A stretch of 64,000 nucleotides of DNA from contig OZ254080.1 in NCBI GenBank assembly GCA_965267485.1, positions 1,240,001-1,304,000 of the forward strand, read 5' to 3'. The stretch is from JANQJA01 sp965267485. GTDB lineage: Bacteria > Pseudomonadota > Gammaproteobacteria > Pseudomonadales > Azotimanducaceae. Position numbers and translations under genes: made by a program. The notes under the pieces were generated by a model. That model was not told where the DNA came from. It searched no databases and was given only the letters and a program-made list of their open reading frames with translations. This document shows positions 17,134 to 28,496 of the stretch, piece by piece. Position 1 is the stretch's first letter. Each line of letters starts with the position of its first letter.

Positions 17134-17205
17134 TGATTGCCAAACCGGTCGGTTCGATGTCTGCTCATTCTAGCCAGCGACGCCCGCTACTGCGAGCGGG
17201 TACGT

Positions 17206-18333
17206 TCAAAACCGGGACGGGGACAGAAAATCGATGGGGTGCGCGGTTGTGCCATCCATTGCGAGGTCGGCCATGATCTCGCCGAGCACAGAAGCGAACT
17301 TGTAGCCGTGGCCCGACAGGCCCGCGGTCACGAAGACGTCGGGCATGCCCGGGTACTCACCCACCATGAAGTGTCCATCCCGGCTCATCGTATACATGCA
17401 CGTGGTGTGATGGTTCAGCTGATGCCCGGCGCGGGGAAGGTACTGCCGGAGTGCCAGCGTGACGGCCTCAAGTTCCTCCGTCTCGACGTGTCGGTCCAGC
17501 GCAGCAGGATTCGGGATCGGTTTGCCGCCGCTGTGTTCGGCGATCTTGAGTCCCTTTTCATCGAGCGCAGGAAATCCGTAGAACGTTCGGCCGCCGCGCT
17601 CGAACAGGAACACGGGGAATCCGTTCTCTATGAGGTAGCAGTCGTCCTCCGGATCAAACCAGTACAGGGATTTCTTCAGCACCTGCAGGTGCGGGGCGAG
17701 TTCCGGCAGCAGCGTTGGCGCCCAGGCGCCGGGCGCGATGACGAGCCGTCGGGCGGAAAATCGCTTGTCCCCGGCTTCGACAACCATGGCGCCGGAAGCG
17801 CGATACCAGTGCGCGACGCCGGCGTTCTCCATGATTTCGGCACCGAAGCGGATCGCCTGCTCGACGAATGAACGGACGCATTCCTCGACCTTGAGAATGC
17901 CACCGTTCGGATCGAATATGGCGCTGTCGGAAGCGGGGATGTCAAAGCCGCTGAAGCGTGCGTTGGCAGCTTCGCTGGAGAGTTGTTCCATTGGCAGGTC
18001 GTGCTCATTTGCCGCGGCGAGCAGTCCGCTGAGCACTTCGCCGGAATCCGTGCCGGCCTGCAGGATACCGGTTCTGCCGAATAGCGCCTTGCCGCTGTCT
18101 GCCTCCAGTCGCTCCCAGCCATCGTAGGCAGCCTTCAGCAATGGTACGTAGTCGGGGTGCTCGAAATAGACCAGGCGAATTGCCCGGGTGTCGCCGTGAG
18201 AACTACCCTTGTCGTGAGCGATGCCATATTGCTCGAGCCCGAGCACGCGCGCGCCCCGTTTGGCGAGGCTGTAGAGTGCGGCGCTCCCGATCCCACCAGC
18301 GCCGATGACGATGCAGTCGTAGTCGGGTGTCAC
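17206..18333 (-). CDS. solA: FAD-dependent N-methyl amino acid oxidase (SolA / monomeric sarcosine oxidase-like)
   Basis: 375 residues. The N-terminal dinucleotide-binding motif IVIGAGGIGSAALYSLAKRG is followed by the family-specific SSHGDTRAIRLVYFEHPDY. Near residue 310 is TTCMYTMSRDGHFMVGEYP, where the cysteine corresponds to the one covalently attached to FAD in monomeric sarcosine oxidase. The C-terminal GLSGHGYKFASVLG is also typical. The enzyme would oxidatively demethylate N-methyl amino acids, giving formaldehyde and hydrogen peroxide; whether the substrate is sarcosine or N-methyltryptophan cannot be told. GTG start at 18333 overlaps the stop of the Nudix gene by 4 bp (GTGA), implying translational coupling. 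Confidence 0.9.
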   Translation of the reverse strand: MTPDYDCIVIGAGGIGSAALYSLAKRGARVLGLEQYGIAHDKGSSHGDTRAIRLVYFEHPDYVPLLKAAYDGWERLEADSGKALFGRTGILQAGTDSGEVLSGLLAAANEHDLPMEQLSSEAANARFSGFDIPASDSAIFDPNGGILKVEECVRSFVEQAIRFGAEIMENAGVAHWYRASGAMVVEAGDKRFSARRLVIAPGAWAPTLLPELAPHLQVLKKSLYWFDPEDDCYLIENGFPVFLFERGGRTFYGFPALDEKGLKIAEHSGGKPIPNPAALDRHVETEELEAVTLALRQYLPRAGHQLNHHTTCMYTMSRDGHFMVGEYPGMPDVFVTAGLSGHGYKFASVLGEIMADLAMDGTTAHPIDFLSPSRF

Positions 18334-19166
18334 GCCGGCCTCAGTCTGACCCAGCCATTCTCGATGGTCTCATCTGCGGCCTCGTAGCCGGGTTCTCCCG
18401 GCAGAACAATCTCACGCTGCTCGTTGACCCGGGCGCGATGGTCGGGTTTGTTCTGCTTCGCCGCCTCGACAACCTCGTCAGCACTGTCGAACAGCGCCAG
18501 ACACCTGACCATTCGAAGCGTCGGGCTCATCAGCACCATATCGCCGCTTGCCTCGCGCTCGAGAATCGCCTTCGGCGAAAGCCAGCGGGAATGCACGAGT
18601 TCGCTGTCATCGTGCACACCCTTTTGGCCACGGGGCATTCGCGCGACAAAGAATCTGGCGTCGAACCGGCGTGGTGGTCCGGGCGGTGTGATCCAGCGAG
18701 CCACGTAGTGCATCTGTCCCGCGTCTAGAATCAGGTCTTCTTCCTCCATGATCTCGATGAAGTTGCGGTTGCTGTCATTGACGTCGTCGCGATGGCGGTC
18801 GAATCGTTCTGCGATGGCTGGCTCGTTCAGATCGACAGGCTGGTGAGTTTCGCGATTCATTGCCAGCAGGATGCCGGCCTCCTCGAACGCCTCCCGGATG
18901 GCCGCGATGTAGTAGGCGAGACCGCCACGATCAAGGCCCATGATCCGGCTCGCCTCGGCATCATCGCGGTGGATACTGATATGGGCAAACGATGCCGGGT
19001 CGTCAGCATCGTCGACCCGGCCCCCGGGAAAGACCCACATGCCGCCTGCAAAGACGGTCGCTGCGTTGCGCTCCATCATGTAGACCTGAAAGTCGGGTCG
19101 ATCATCGACCAGCATGACGGTTGCCGCGGGCAGGACGGGAACGCTCGATGGATCTTCTTCGGACAT
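18330..19166 (-). CDS. Nudix hydrolase, NUDT8/19-like coenzyme A or acyl-CoA type
   Basis: 278 residues. The Nudix motif is split in the way seen in the RNase-like/NUDT19 branch: PGGRVDDADDP is followed by an insertion of about 40 residues before AAIREAFEEAGILLA, which supplies the REXXEE core. The beginning LPAATVMLVDDRPDFQVYMM and FAGGMWVFPGGRV fits the family that hydrolyses CoA and its esters in peroxisomes. Substrate in bacteria is unproved. The gene overlaps the SolA-like gene by 4 bp and lies upstream of it in the same transcript. It is divergent from the small secreted gene at 19238, with a near-palindrome at 19196-19209 between. Confidence 0.88.
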   Translation of the reverse strand: MSEEDPSSVPVLPAATVMLVDDRPDFQVYMMERNAATVFAGGMWVFPGGRVDDADDPASFAHISIHRDDAEASRIMGLDRGGLAYYIAAIREAFEEAGILLAMNRETHQPVDLNEPAIAERFDRHRDDVNDSNRNFIEIMEEEDLILDAGQMHYVARWITPPGPPRRFDARFFVARMPRGQKGVHDDSELVHSRWLSPKAILEREASGDMVLMSPTLRMVRCLALFDSADEVVEAAKQNKPDHRARVNEQREIVLPGEPGYEAADETIENGWVRLRPA

Positions 19167-19195
19167 ACCCCTGAGGGTAACCCGTTTGTCCGGTC

Positions 19196-19209
19196 GTTTG
19201 TATACAGAC
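19196..19209. promoter_or_regulatory. Near-perfect 14-bp palindrome in a divergent intergenic region
   Basis: GTTTGTATACAGAC has a perfect TGTATACA centre and a single mismatched pair in the arms. It sits 30 bp before the start codons of both the Nudix gene (minus) and the small secreted gene (plus), where an operator would be expected. It does not have the 16-bp CTG-N10-CAG spacing of a LexA box. No regulator can be named. Confidence 0.35.
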
Positions 19210-19237
19210 GGGACGGCCGGGGGTTAAGCTGCTTCGG

Positions 19238-19687
19238 ATGCGTATTATCGTTCTTTTGTTCAGTCTGTGGACACTTGCCGCAGCCGCCGAACAGCGTGTC
19301 ATCGAACTGTCCGACGGCAGTCGCATTCGGGGAGAGATCGTCAGCAAGCAGGGCGATACCTGGACGATTCGCACCGATGCCCTGGGCGAAGTGCGCGTCG
19401 ACAGCGCTCGCATCCGCTCAATCGGAATGTCGGCGTCGGCCCCGGCCGGGTCAGCGGAAAGTGGGTCGCTCGGCGCGATCAAATCGTCGATTGCGAATGA
19501 TGCGGGCCTGATGGCGCGCATCATGAGCCTGCAGAACGATCCGCAGGTTCGCGCGATACTCTCTGATCCGGAGATCATGTCGGCGGTCCGCAGCCTTGAT
19601 TTCGAGGCGCTTCGCAACAATCCGAAGTTCCGCTCGCTGATGGAGAATGAAGAGATGCAGTCGATCACCTCGAGCATCAGCCAGTAG
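19238..19687 (+). CDS. Small secreted protein with STI1-like helical tail, unknown
   Basis: 149 residues. A signal peptide is clear (MRIIVLLFSLWTLAAAAEQ). It is followed by a short beta-rich part (VIELSDGSRIRGEIVSKQGDTW then TIRTDALGEVRVDSARIRSI), like a small SH3/Sm-type barrel. The last 60 residues are helical with paired DP-type segments (NDPQVRAILSDPEIMSAVRS and NNPKFRSLMENEEMQ), similar to the STI1/heat-shock chaperonin-binding repeat. That suggests a protein-binding role in the periplasm, but no partner is known. The gene ends 100 bp before ferrochelatase on the same strand. Confidence 0.8.
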   Translation: MRIIVLLFSLWTLAAAAEQRVIELSDGSRIRGEIVSKQGDTWTIRTDALGEVRVDSARIRSIGMSASAPAGSAESGSLGAIKSSIANDAGLMARIMSLQNDPQVRAILSDPEIMSAVRSLDFEALRNNPKFRSLMENEEMQSITSSISQ

Positions 19688-19783
19688 CATCGAAAGATCA
19701 GTCCGCGAATCGGGTATAGTGTCGGCCGCGCCAGCTTCCCCATGAGGAGTCATCCTTTTTCCGCGGCGAACGTAAACAGAGCC

Positions 19784-20812
19784 ATGACACACACCGCTAC
19801 AACCCTGCCTGACGATCACCCGCAGGTCGACTCGCCCGGCGTTGGCCTGCTGCTGGTCAATCTCGGTACGCCGTCGAGCCTCGAGGTCGCTGACATCAGG
19901 CGTTATCTGAAAGAATTTCTCAGTGATCGGCGGGTGATCGATTACAGCCCCTGGCTCTGGCAGCCGATCCTGCGGGGAATCATCCTGAATGTCCGGCCGC
20001 GCAAGACGCGGGAGGCCTATGAGAAGATCTGGCTGAAGAATGCGGACGAATCGCCGCTTCGCTTCTACACGAGGGAGCAGGCGCGTTTGCTTCAGGCGCG
20101 ACTCGGCGGTGATGTCATGGTCGACTGGGCGATGAATTACGGCGAGCCCTCCATCCGGGATCGCCTTCGATCCCTTGTCGATTCAGGTTGTCACCGTATC
20201 GTCGTGCTGCCGCTCTATCCGCAGTACAGCGCCAGCACAACGGGTTCGGTCTGTGATCGCGTCTTCGATGCGCTGAAGCAGATGCCCTGGCAGCCGGCGA
20301 TTCGTACGCTGGACACCTGGCATGATGATCCGGCGTTTATTGAAGCCTCCGGACAGCACCTGCGGGTGGAACTCGACAAGCTCGAATTCGACCCCGAGGT
20401 CATGTTGATGTCCTTCCATGGTTTGCCTGAGCGGTATTTGAAGCAGGGCGATCCATACCACTGCTTTTGCCAGAAGAGCGGACGCCTGCTCGGCGAGGCC
20501 GTGGCCAGACCCGGTCTCAGGACGATGACGACTTTCCAGTCGCGATTCGGGCCCGAGCAATGGCTGCAGCCCTATACTGACGAAACCGTTGAGGCGCTGG
20601 CGAAGGAGGGTGTCAAGCGGCTGGCTGTGTTCTCTCCGGGCTTTGTCGCGGATTGCGTCGAAACCCTGGAAGAGCTCGGCATTCAGTTGCGCGAGACGTT
20701 TCTTGAGAACGGCGGTGAGTCTTTCACGGTGATTCCATGCCTGAACGACAGTGAGTTTGCGATCGCCATGCTCGAATCACTGGCGAGGCGTGAACTCGCA
20801 GGCTGGATCTGA
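19784..20812 (+). CDS. hemH: Ferrochelatase
   Basis: 342 residues from ATG 19784, with an alternative in-frame ATG at 19742. Family segments are clear: GVGLLLVNLGTPSS near the start, RVIDYSPWLWQPIL, IVVLPLYPQYSASTTGSV, the SFHGLPERYLKQGDPYHCFC segment carrying the active-site histidine, and GFVADCVETLEELG with the second metal-site glutamate. The enzyme inserts ferrous iron into protoporphyrin IX, the last step of heme synthesis. It is a natural neighbour for an organism with P450 and other heme proteins, though no other hem gene is adjacent. A TATAGT element at 19715-19720 could be its -10. It converges on the beta-helix gene with an 11-bp gap. Confidence 0.95.
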   Translation: MTHTATTLPDDHPQVDSPGVGLLLVNLGTPSSLEVADIRRYLKEFLSDRRVIDYSPWLWQPILRGIILNVRPRKTREAYEKIWLKNADESPLRFYTREQARLLQARLGGDVMVDWAMNYGEPSIRDRLRSLVDSGCHRIVVLPLYPQYSASTTGSVCDRVFDALKQMPWQPAIRTLDTWHDDPAFIEASGQHLRVELDKLEFDPEVMLMSFHGLPERYLKQGDPYHCFCQKSGRLLGEAVARPGLRTMTTFQSRFGPEQWLQPYTDETVEALAKEGVKRLAVFSPGFVADCVETLEELGIQLRETFLENGGESFTVIPCLNDSEFAIAMLESLARRELAGWI

Positions 20813-20823
20813 GGCATCCGGGG

Positions 20824-22137
20824 TCAGTCGTTTGCGGTGCAACCGTATCGCTGCCTGACGCGTGAGAGAATCGATTCCTCAAGCGTCGTCCGGTAGGGAG
20901 CGCCAATCCCGGCGCTGAGGCCCGCGCAAAGATCATCAGGCCCTTCCGTCATTGCGCTCATCCAGTCCGCCACGGCGATGGGCGCGTCGGTCGTCGAATA
21001 GTGTTCACAATTGGCTGCCGGCAGGTCGTTGTCCCGGACCCACAGGTCACCGAGTTCCGAGAGGGAGTAGTCTTCGCCCTGGGGGAGACACCGGCTGGAC
21101 CCGAGGTCCTGCATGTCCATGCCGGGTTTGATCCCGTAAATCAGGGCCCTGTCTGCTGCGCTTGTTCCGGGCAGAAACACGTTGCCGACGATGTTGGCGT
21201 TGACCGGTTTCTCGCCGGTCTCGTTCTTGATCCTGATGCCGTAGCCATCGCCCACGACCGCCCCGTTCGCAACCAGCGGCGGAAATGAATCCCAGGCGTA
21301 GATGACGTTGGAACGGATCTCCAGGCCGTCGATCCAGCCACGAAGCTGCGGGTTTCGCTCATTGTTCTCGGCGAACACGTTGCGATAGGCCAGGATGTCC
21401 CGGCGCTGCAGGTCGGCAGGGCCGGCGTAGTATGAAATGAGGAAAGCCAGCGGGTTTCGATAGAAAAAGCTGTCGGTGACAGCAACGTCGCGGATCTTGC
21501 CCCAGAGCATGAACTTGTCACGCACGTTGCCGAAGCTGACGCGATGGAACCAGAGATTGGCGACGCCGCCATCGTCGTTCGCCTGGCTCCACCCGCCCTT
21601 GCAGCGAAAGGGCTCGGGCACCTGGATACAGTCGGCATCGACAGCGAGCAGGCCCGCGCCGACCTTCTGGACCGGATCGTCGTCGTGGATGCCCTCGAAG
21701 CGCAGGCAACGGAGGATGATGTCGTGGGTGAAGGCGCGATTGCCCTCAATGAGCAGGCCGGTGCCCTGTCCCGCGGGAACTTCGTGCCGGTGAGTCAGGG
21801 TGATCCCGGGTTCCGGCGCCGAGCAGCCATCGATTGTCACGTAGTCCGAACGAATCCTGATCGGTTCGGACAACTCGATCACGCCGCCGACGTCGAACTC
21901 GATGTGTCTGCAACTTCGTGACTCGAGTTCATCCGGCTCCCAGTTCGGCGAGTGAATCGCATGGCGCAGTGTGCCGGGCCCGTCGTCGTCGAGACGCGTC
22001 ACGCGGATGGTCTCGGGATTGTCGCAGCCGCCTGCCCCCAGGGTTGGCCCCTTATGGAGCGCTGTTGCTGATGCGACAGGGGTGCAGAGGAGCACGATCA
22101 GCGCCAGGGCCGTGCCCGCAAACAAGTTCGATCTCAT
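20824..22137 (-). CDS. Secreted pectate-lyase-like right-handed beta-helix protein
   Basis: 437 residues from ATG 22137, which begins a good signal peptide (MRSNLFAGTALALIVLLCTP, cleavage near ASA); the longer open frame to 22305 overlaps the VOC gene and is not used. The segment RVTRLDDDGPGTLRHAI, then GGVIELSEPIRIRSDYVTID, is the usual entry to a PL1-type pectate lyase beta-helix, and further coils follow (ANLWFHRVSFGNVRDKFMLW, RDVAVTDSFFYRNP). Six or more cysteines suggest disulfides. The catalytic residues of true pectate lyases cannot be confirmed, so polysaccharide binding or lysis is an inference. It starts 16 bp after VOC and may share the LexA-regulated transcript of uvrA. Confidence 0.82.
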   Translation of the reverse strand: MRSNLFAGTALALIVLLCTPVASATALHKGPTLGAGGCDNPETIRVTRLDDDGPGTLRHAIHSPNWEPDELESRSCRHIEFDVGGVIELSEPIRIRSDYVTIDGCSAPEPGITLTHRHEVPAGQGTGLLIEGNRAFTHDIILRCLRFEGIHDDDPVQKVGAGLLAVDADCIQVPEPFRCKGGWSQANDDGGVANLWFHRVSFGNVRDKFMLWGKIRDVAVTDSFFYRNPLAFLISYYAGPADLQRRDILAYRNVFAENNERNPQLRGWIDGLEIRSNVIYAWDSFPPLVANGAVVGDGYGIRIKNETGEKPVNANIVGNVFLPGTSAADRALIYGIKPGMDMQDLGSSRCLPQGEDYSLSELGDLWVRDNDLPAANCEHYSTTDAPIAVADWMSAMTEGPDDLCAGLSAGIGAPYRTTLEESILSRVRQRYGCTAND

Positions 22138-22153
22138 CTGGCGGAATCCTCCG

Positions 22154-22519
22154 TCAGTCGTCTTCAATCCGGTTGCCCCAGACGGCGAATTCGTTGCCGC
22201 TGGGCTCGGTGAAATGGAATCGGCGGCCCCCGGGAAAGTCGAAGATGGGCTGGACAATAATGCCACCGGCTTGCTCGATGCGCGCCTGCGTGTTTTCGAG
22301 CTCATCGCTGTAGAAGACGATCAGCGCGCTCCCGGTTTCTGTACCTGCCTTCAAATCAGACCGGTAGAATCCCCCGTCGAGACCCTCGTTTGCAAATGCG
22401 ATGTAGTCCGGCCCGTAGTCCTCGAAGCTCCAGCCAAAGACTGACTCAAAAAAGGCCCGGGTGCCGGCGAGGTCCCTGGCCGGAAATTCCACGTAGTCCA
22501 TCCTCTCGTGTCTTGGCAT
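22154..22519 (-). CDS. VOC family protein (glyoxalase/bleomycin-resistance fold)
   Basis: 121 residues. The chain begins MDYVEFPARDLAGTRAFFES after six residues and ends with IVQPIFDFPGGRRFHFTEPS GNEFAVW type strands, the single VOC module of about 120 residues. Histidine at the start of helix 1 is replaced, while the final glutamate position is partly kept, so metal binding is uncertain. Members range from glyoxalase to antibiotic-binding proteins. The gene lies 43 bp after uvrA and 16 bp before the beta-helix gene, all on one strand. Confidence 0.88.
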   Translation of the reverse strand: MPRHERMDYVEFPARDLAGTRAFFESVFGWSFEDYGPDYIAFANEGLDGGFYRSDLKAGTETGSALIVFYSDELENTQARIEQAGGIIVQPIFDFPGGRRFHFTEPSGNEFAVWGNRIEDD

Positions 22520-22562
22520 GGTAATGTCTCCGGGCGCTCTGCCCTGGTTGGGTTGTCAGTCC

Positions 22563-25430
<2,868 letters not shown>

Positions 25431-25451
25431 GGATGGCGGTCTCCCGTATAA

Positions 25452-25467
25452 CTGTAAATATATACAG
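25452..25467 (-). promoter_or_regulatory. LexA (SOS) box of uvrA
   Basis: CTGTAAATATATACAG fits the gammaproteobacterial LexA consensus CTG-N10-CAG exactly, with an AT-rich centre. It lies 21 bp upstream of the uvrA start and overlaps the predicted -10 hexamer, as expected for repression by occlusion. Confidence 0.92.
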
Positions 25468-25485
25468 TATCCGGTTGAGGTTCAA
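25457..25485 (-). promoter_or_regulatory. Sigma70-type promoter of uvrA
   Basis: Read on the minus strand, the -35 hexamer TTGAAC (complement of 25480-25485) and the -10 hexamer TATATT (complement of 25457-25462) are separated by exactly 17 bases. Transcription would begin near 25450, leaving a leader of about 20 bases. The LexA box covers the -10. Confidence 0.75.
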
Positions 25486-25570
25486 CAAATGGGGCTGCTG
25501 CAGGGAGCGAACCGATTATACGGGGTACGATGTGTATCATTAACACGTTCATTCAACGCGCGAGGACGAA

Positions 25571-26329
25571 ATGGCAGAAGTGACCGCCTGCATGATCATC
25601 ATCGGCAACGAGATTCTCTCGGGCCGCACCCAGGATGCGAATCTCCAGCATCTGGCGATCGAACTGAACGAGAAGGGGGTCCGCCTGAAAGAGGCGCGAG
25701 TGATTCCCGATATCGAGCAAACGATCATCGACACCGTCAATGAATGCCGCGACAAGTTCGATCACGTGTTCACGACCGGCGGCATCGGCCCGACCCATGA
25801 CGACATCACGGCGGTTTCGATTGCGAAGGCATTCGGCGTCGGCATTGCGATCCATCCGGACATTGCCGAACGCATCCAGCGTCGCGACGCGCCGCCGGAG
25901 GTCATGGAGTCGCGCATGCTGATGGCGCGCGTGCCCGAGGGTTCGACGCTGGTGGACAACCCGACCGGCGGGCCGCAGGGATTCCAGATTGGCAACGTCT
26001 ACGTGATGGCCGGTGTACCCATGGTCATGCAGTCCATGCTGAGCTCGCTGACGAAGGAGCGGCTCCGGGGTGGCGACCCGATCCGCTCGCGGTCGATCGG
26101 CGCACACCTCGGCGAGAGCACGGTCGCCAATGCGCTGAAGGAGATCCAGGATCGTTACCCCGATGTCGATCTTGGCAGCTACCCGTTCTTTCGCCCCGAC
26201 GGATACGGCACGAATCTCGTGATGCGGGGGACGAATACGCGCGACCTGGACGCCATGAAGGAGGAGGTTCGCCAGATGATCATCGACTTTGGCGCAGAAC
26301 CGTTCGAGGAAGGCGACCCGAGGGACTAA
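25571..26329 (+). CDS. CinA-type molybdopterin-binding domain protein
   Basis: 252 residues. The MoCF/CinA N-terminal domain is clear: ACMIIIGNEILSGRTQDANL, then FDHVFTTGGIGPTHDDIT, and VYVMAGVPMVMQSML. In full-length CinA a C-terminal nicotinamide-nucleotide amidase follows; here that domain is absent, so this is the short CinA-N or YfaY-like form, which may act as a nucleotide pyrophosphatase. ATG 25571 has a GAGGA site. The gene is divergent from uvrA by 140 bp and its TAA overlaps the next start (TAATG), so it is coupled to the CocE-like gene. Confidence 0.92.
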   Translation: MAEVTACMIIIGNEILSGRTQDANLQHLAIELNEKGVRLKEARVIPDIEQTIIDTVNECRDKFDHVFTTGGIGPTHDDITAVSIAKAFGVGIAIHPDIAERIQRRDAPPEVMESRMLMARVPEGSTLVDNPTGGPQGFQIGNVYVMAGVPMVMQSMLSSLTKERLRGGDPIRSRSIGAHLGESTVANALKEIQDRYPDVDLGSYPFFRPDGYGTNLVMRGTNTRDLDAMKEEVRQMIIDFGAEPFEEGDPRD

Positions 26330-28083
26330 TGACAGGACGCCAGATGAACCGACTGCTGACATGGGCGCTGCTGGCGCTGCTCGCGATGCCGGCAGCGGCG
26401 GAACACCCGATGTTCTCGCCGCGGGAAGAGCCTGCCTTTCCCGACTCGCTGGATGTGACCTATCACCGCATGGTCAGGATGCGGGACGGCGTTGCGCTCG
26501 CGACCGACATCTACCTGCCCGATGCGAAGGGGGAGTATCCGGTGCTCCTCGTGCGCGATATCTATGGCAATGGCTCACAGGCGAGTCGTCAGCGCTACGC
26601 CCGGTTCGCCACGCACAACGGCTACGCCTTCGTCTATCAGATTGCGCGCGGCCGGTATGACTCCGAGGGACACTGGTATCCGTACTTCCAGGAAATCAAC
26701 GATGGCGATGACACGATTACGTGGATCGCAGACCAGCCCTGGTCTGATGGCAATGTCGGCATGTTCGGCACCTCGTATCTGGCCTCCGTCCAGTGGCTTG
26801 CGGCGCTGAATCGCAATCCCGCCCTGAAGGCGATCGCACCGGCGATGAGCCCGGGCAACTACTACCGCGACGTCGCCTATCCCGGCGGCGCGTTTTCCCT
26901 GCTGTCCCGCGCGAGCTGGGGGATTGGTACCGTGGGCAGCCGCACCAACGGCGGGTTCCCGGTCGACTGGATCGGTGGCATCGAACACTTGCCGATCAAG
27001 ACGCTGGACGAGCACCTTGGCTTCGACGTGCGCCACTTCCGGGACTGGCTCGATCACCCCAACTACGACGCTTACTGGGAGCCCCTCAATCTGGAAGCAC
27101 GCGCCGACGAGATGATCGTACCCGCGCTCAATATCGGCGGCTGGTTCGACGTCTTTCTGCGGAGCACGATCGGCAGCTTCACGACGATGCAGACGAGTGC
27201 GGCGTCGCAGCGAGCCCGCGAGGGCCAGCGTCTGATCATTGGTCCATGGCCACACGGCTGGAACCAGCGTACGGTGACAGGCGAGGTCGACTTCGGTGAG
27301 CGGGCGCTGATCAACGAGGAAGCGTTGATGCTCGAATGGTTCGATCACTATCTCAAGGGCGCGCCGCTGCCTGAACGCCCGCCGGTCATGCTGTTCGTCA
27401 TGGGCCGCAACGAGTGGCGAGCCGAAAACGAGTGGCCGCTCGCACGGACGCGTTACACGCCCTGGTATCTGCACACCGACGGCACGCTTTCGCCGCAACA
27501 GCCGGACAGTGAGTCGGGGCAGGTGAGATACGTTTACGATCCGCGAGATCCCGTGCCGACACTGGGCGGCAACATCATGCGGCCCGAACTGCGGGGATCT
27601 TTCGATCAGGGTCCGCTCGATGATCGCGATGACATCGTTCGGTTCACGACCGCGCCGTTCGACGCACCGATGGAGATAACGGGGCCGGTTCGCGTCGAAC
27701 TCTTCGCGGCATCGAACGCACGTGACACGGATTTCATGGCGAAGCTGGTGGTGGTCAAGCCGGACGGCAAGGCCTTCAATCTCGTTGACGGCGTGATTCG
27801 CGCCCGATTCCGCGAAAGCTTCAGTGAACCCACGCTCATCGAGCCGGGTGAAGTCTACGCCTATGACATCGACCTCTGGGCAACGAGCTATGAGCTGGCG
27901 CCCGGTGACCGACTGCGGCTCGACATCACGAGCAGCAATTTCCCGAGGCTGGCCCGAAACCCGAATACGGGGGCGCCATTCGCCGAGACCACTCGCATGA
28001 TCAAGGCGCGGCAGACGATTCATGCCAGCCGGGTCTATCCCTCGAACATTGTGCTGCCGGTGGTTCCTGCGACGAGTGACTAG
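26329..28083 (+). CDS. CocE/NonD family alpha/beta hydrolase (X-Pro dipeptidyl-peptidase-like), secreted
   Basis: 584 residues starting at ATG 26329, sharing one base with the preceding stop; ATG 26344 is an alternative. A signal peptide is visible (LLTWALLALLAMPAAAEHP). The N-terminal half is the S15/CocE hydrolase domain: RDGVALATDIYLPDAKGEYP, VLLVRDIYGNG, and MFGTSYLASVQWLAA with the nucleophilic serine; the acid and histidine lie further on, the latter probably in GPWPHGWNQR. The C-terminal part is the jelly-roll X-Pro dipeptidase domain (GPVRVELFAASNARDTDFMA). Such enzymes hydrolyse esters, amides or peptides with bulky acyl groups. The exact substrate is unknown. It overlaps the convergent DUF2087 gene by 4 bp. 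Confidence 0.92.
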   Translation: MTGRQMNRLLTWALLALLAMPAAAEHPMFSPREEPAFPDSLDVTYHRMVRMRDGVALATDIYLPDAKGEYPVLLVRDIYGNGSQASRQRYARFATHNGYAFVYQIARGRYDSEGHWYPYFQEINDGDDTITWIADQPWSDGNVGMFGTSYLASVQWLAALNRNPALKAIAPAMSPGNYYRDVAYPGGAFSLLSRASWGIGTVGSRTNGGFPVDWIGGIEHLPIKTLDEHLGFDVRHFRDWLDHPNYDAYWEPLNLEARADEMIVPALNIGGWFDVFLRSTIGSFTTMQTSAASQRAREGQRLIIGPWPHGWNQRTVTGEVDFGERALINEEALMLEWFDHYLKGAPLPERPPVMLFVMGRNEWRAENEWPLARTRYTPWYLHTDGTLSPQQPDSESGQVRYVYDPRDPVPTLGGNIMRPELRGSFDQGPLDDRDDIVRFTTAPFDAPMEITGPVRVELFAASNARDTDFMAKLVVVKPDGKAFNLVDGVIRARFRESFSEPTLIEPGEVYAYDIDLWATSYELAPGDRLRLDITSSNFPRLARNPNTGAPFAETTRMIKARQTIHASRVYPSNIVLPVVPATSD

Positions 28084-28496
28084 GTTCCCCGGGTGTCGCG
28101 ACGCTGCCTTTTTCGCGCGCTGCGTTCACGCTGCACTTCGCTGTAGATCGCGAGGGGTCGTAGCGTCGCCGCATCCGCGTCGATGATGGTGGTGATGACC
28201 GTACCGTTTTGCGTGTAGTGACGCCCGGCGGCATCGCGCAGCAGCAGGGAACGGTCGACAAGGCATCGCCTCAGCGTCACGTGGTCCATGTGTGGGCCGT
28301 CGCAGAATCCGGACATCCACTCCTGCAGGGCCTCGTTCACCTCGGCTTCGGTGTAGCGGTGACGTGGCATGAGGCTCGATGCGGCAAGCGCGAGAAACAG
28401 GTCTGCGTCTTCAGGCCGCTTCGGCAACCGGGAGATTTGGCCGCCGCCGAACATCCTCCGCAGCGCGTTCTGTGCTGCTTCGCGTTTCAGTGTCAT
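28080..28496 (-). CDS. DUF2087 domain-containing protein
   Basis: 138 residues. The segment RLPKRPEDADLFLALAAS followed by YTEAEVNEALQEW and DHVTLRRCLVDRSLLLRDAA is typical of DUF2087, a small winged-helix-like domain often fused to ArsR or LysR-type regulators; here it stands alone. DNA or RNA binding is plausible from the fold but not shown. Its start overlaps the stop of the crotonase gene by 4 bp (ATGA), so it is the last gene of a run that includes LigD. Confidence 0.85.
   Translation of the reverse strand: MTLKREAAQNALRRMFGGGQISRLPKRPEDADLFLALAASSLMPRHRYTEAEVNEALQEWMSGFCDGPHMDHVTLRRCLVDRSLLLRDAAGRHYTQNGTVITTIIDADAATLRPLAIYSEVQRERSARKRQRRDTRGT

Noticed and set aside
26575..28023. A 482-codon minus-strand frame opposite the CocE-like gene
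   Set aside because: Antisense shadow of a conserved hydrolase, with no signal or motif of its own.
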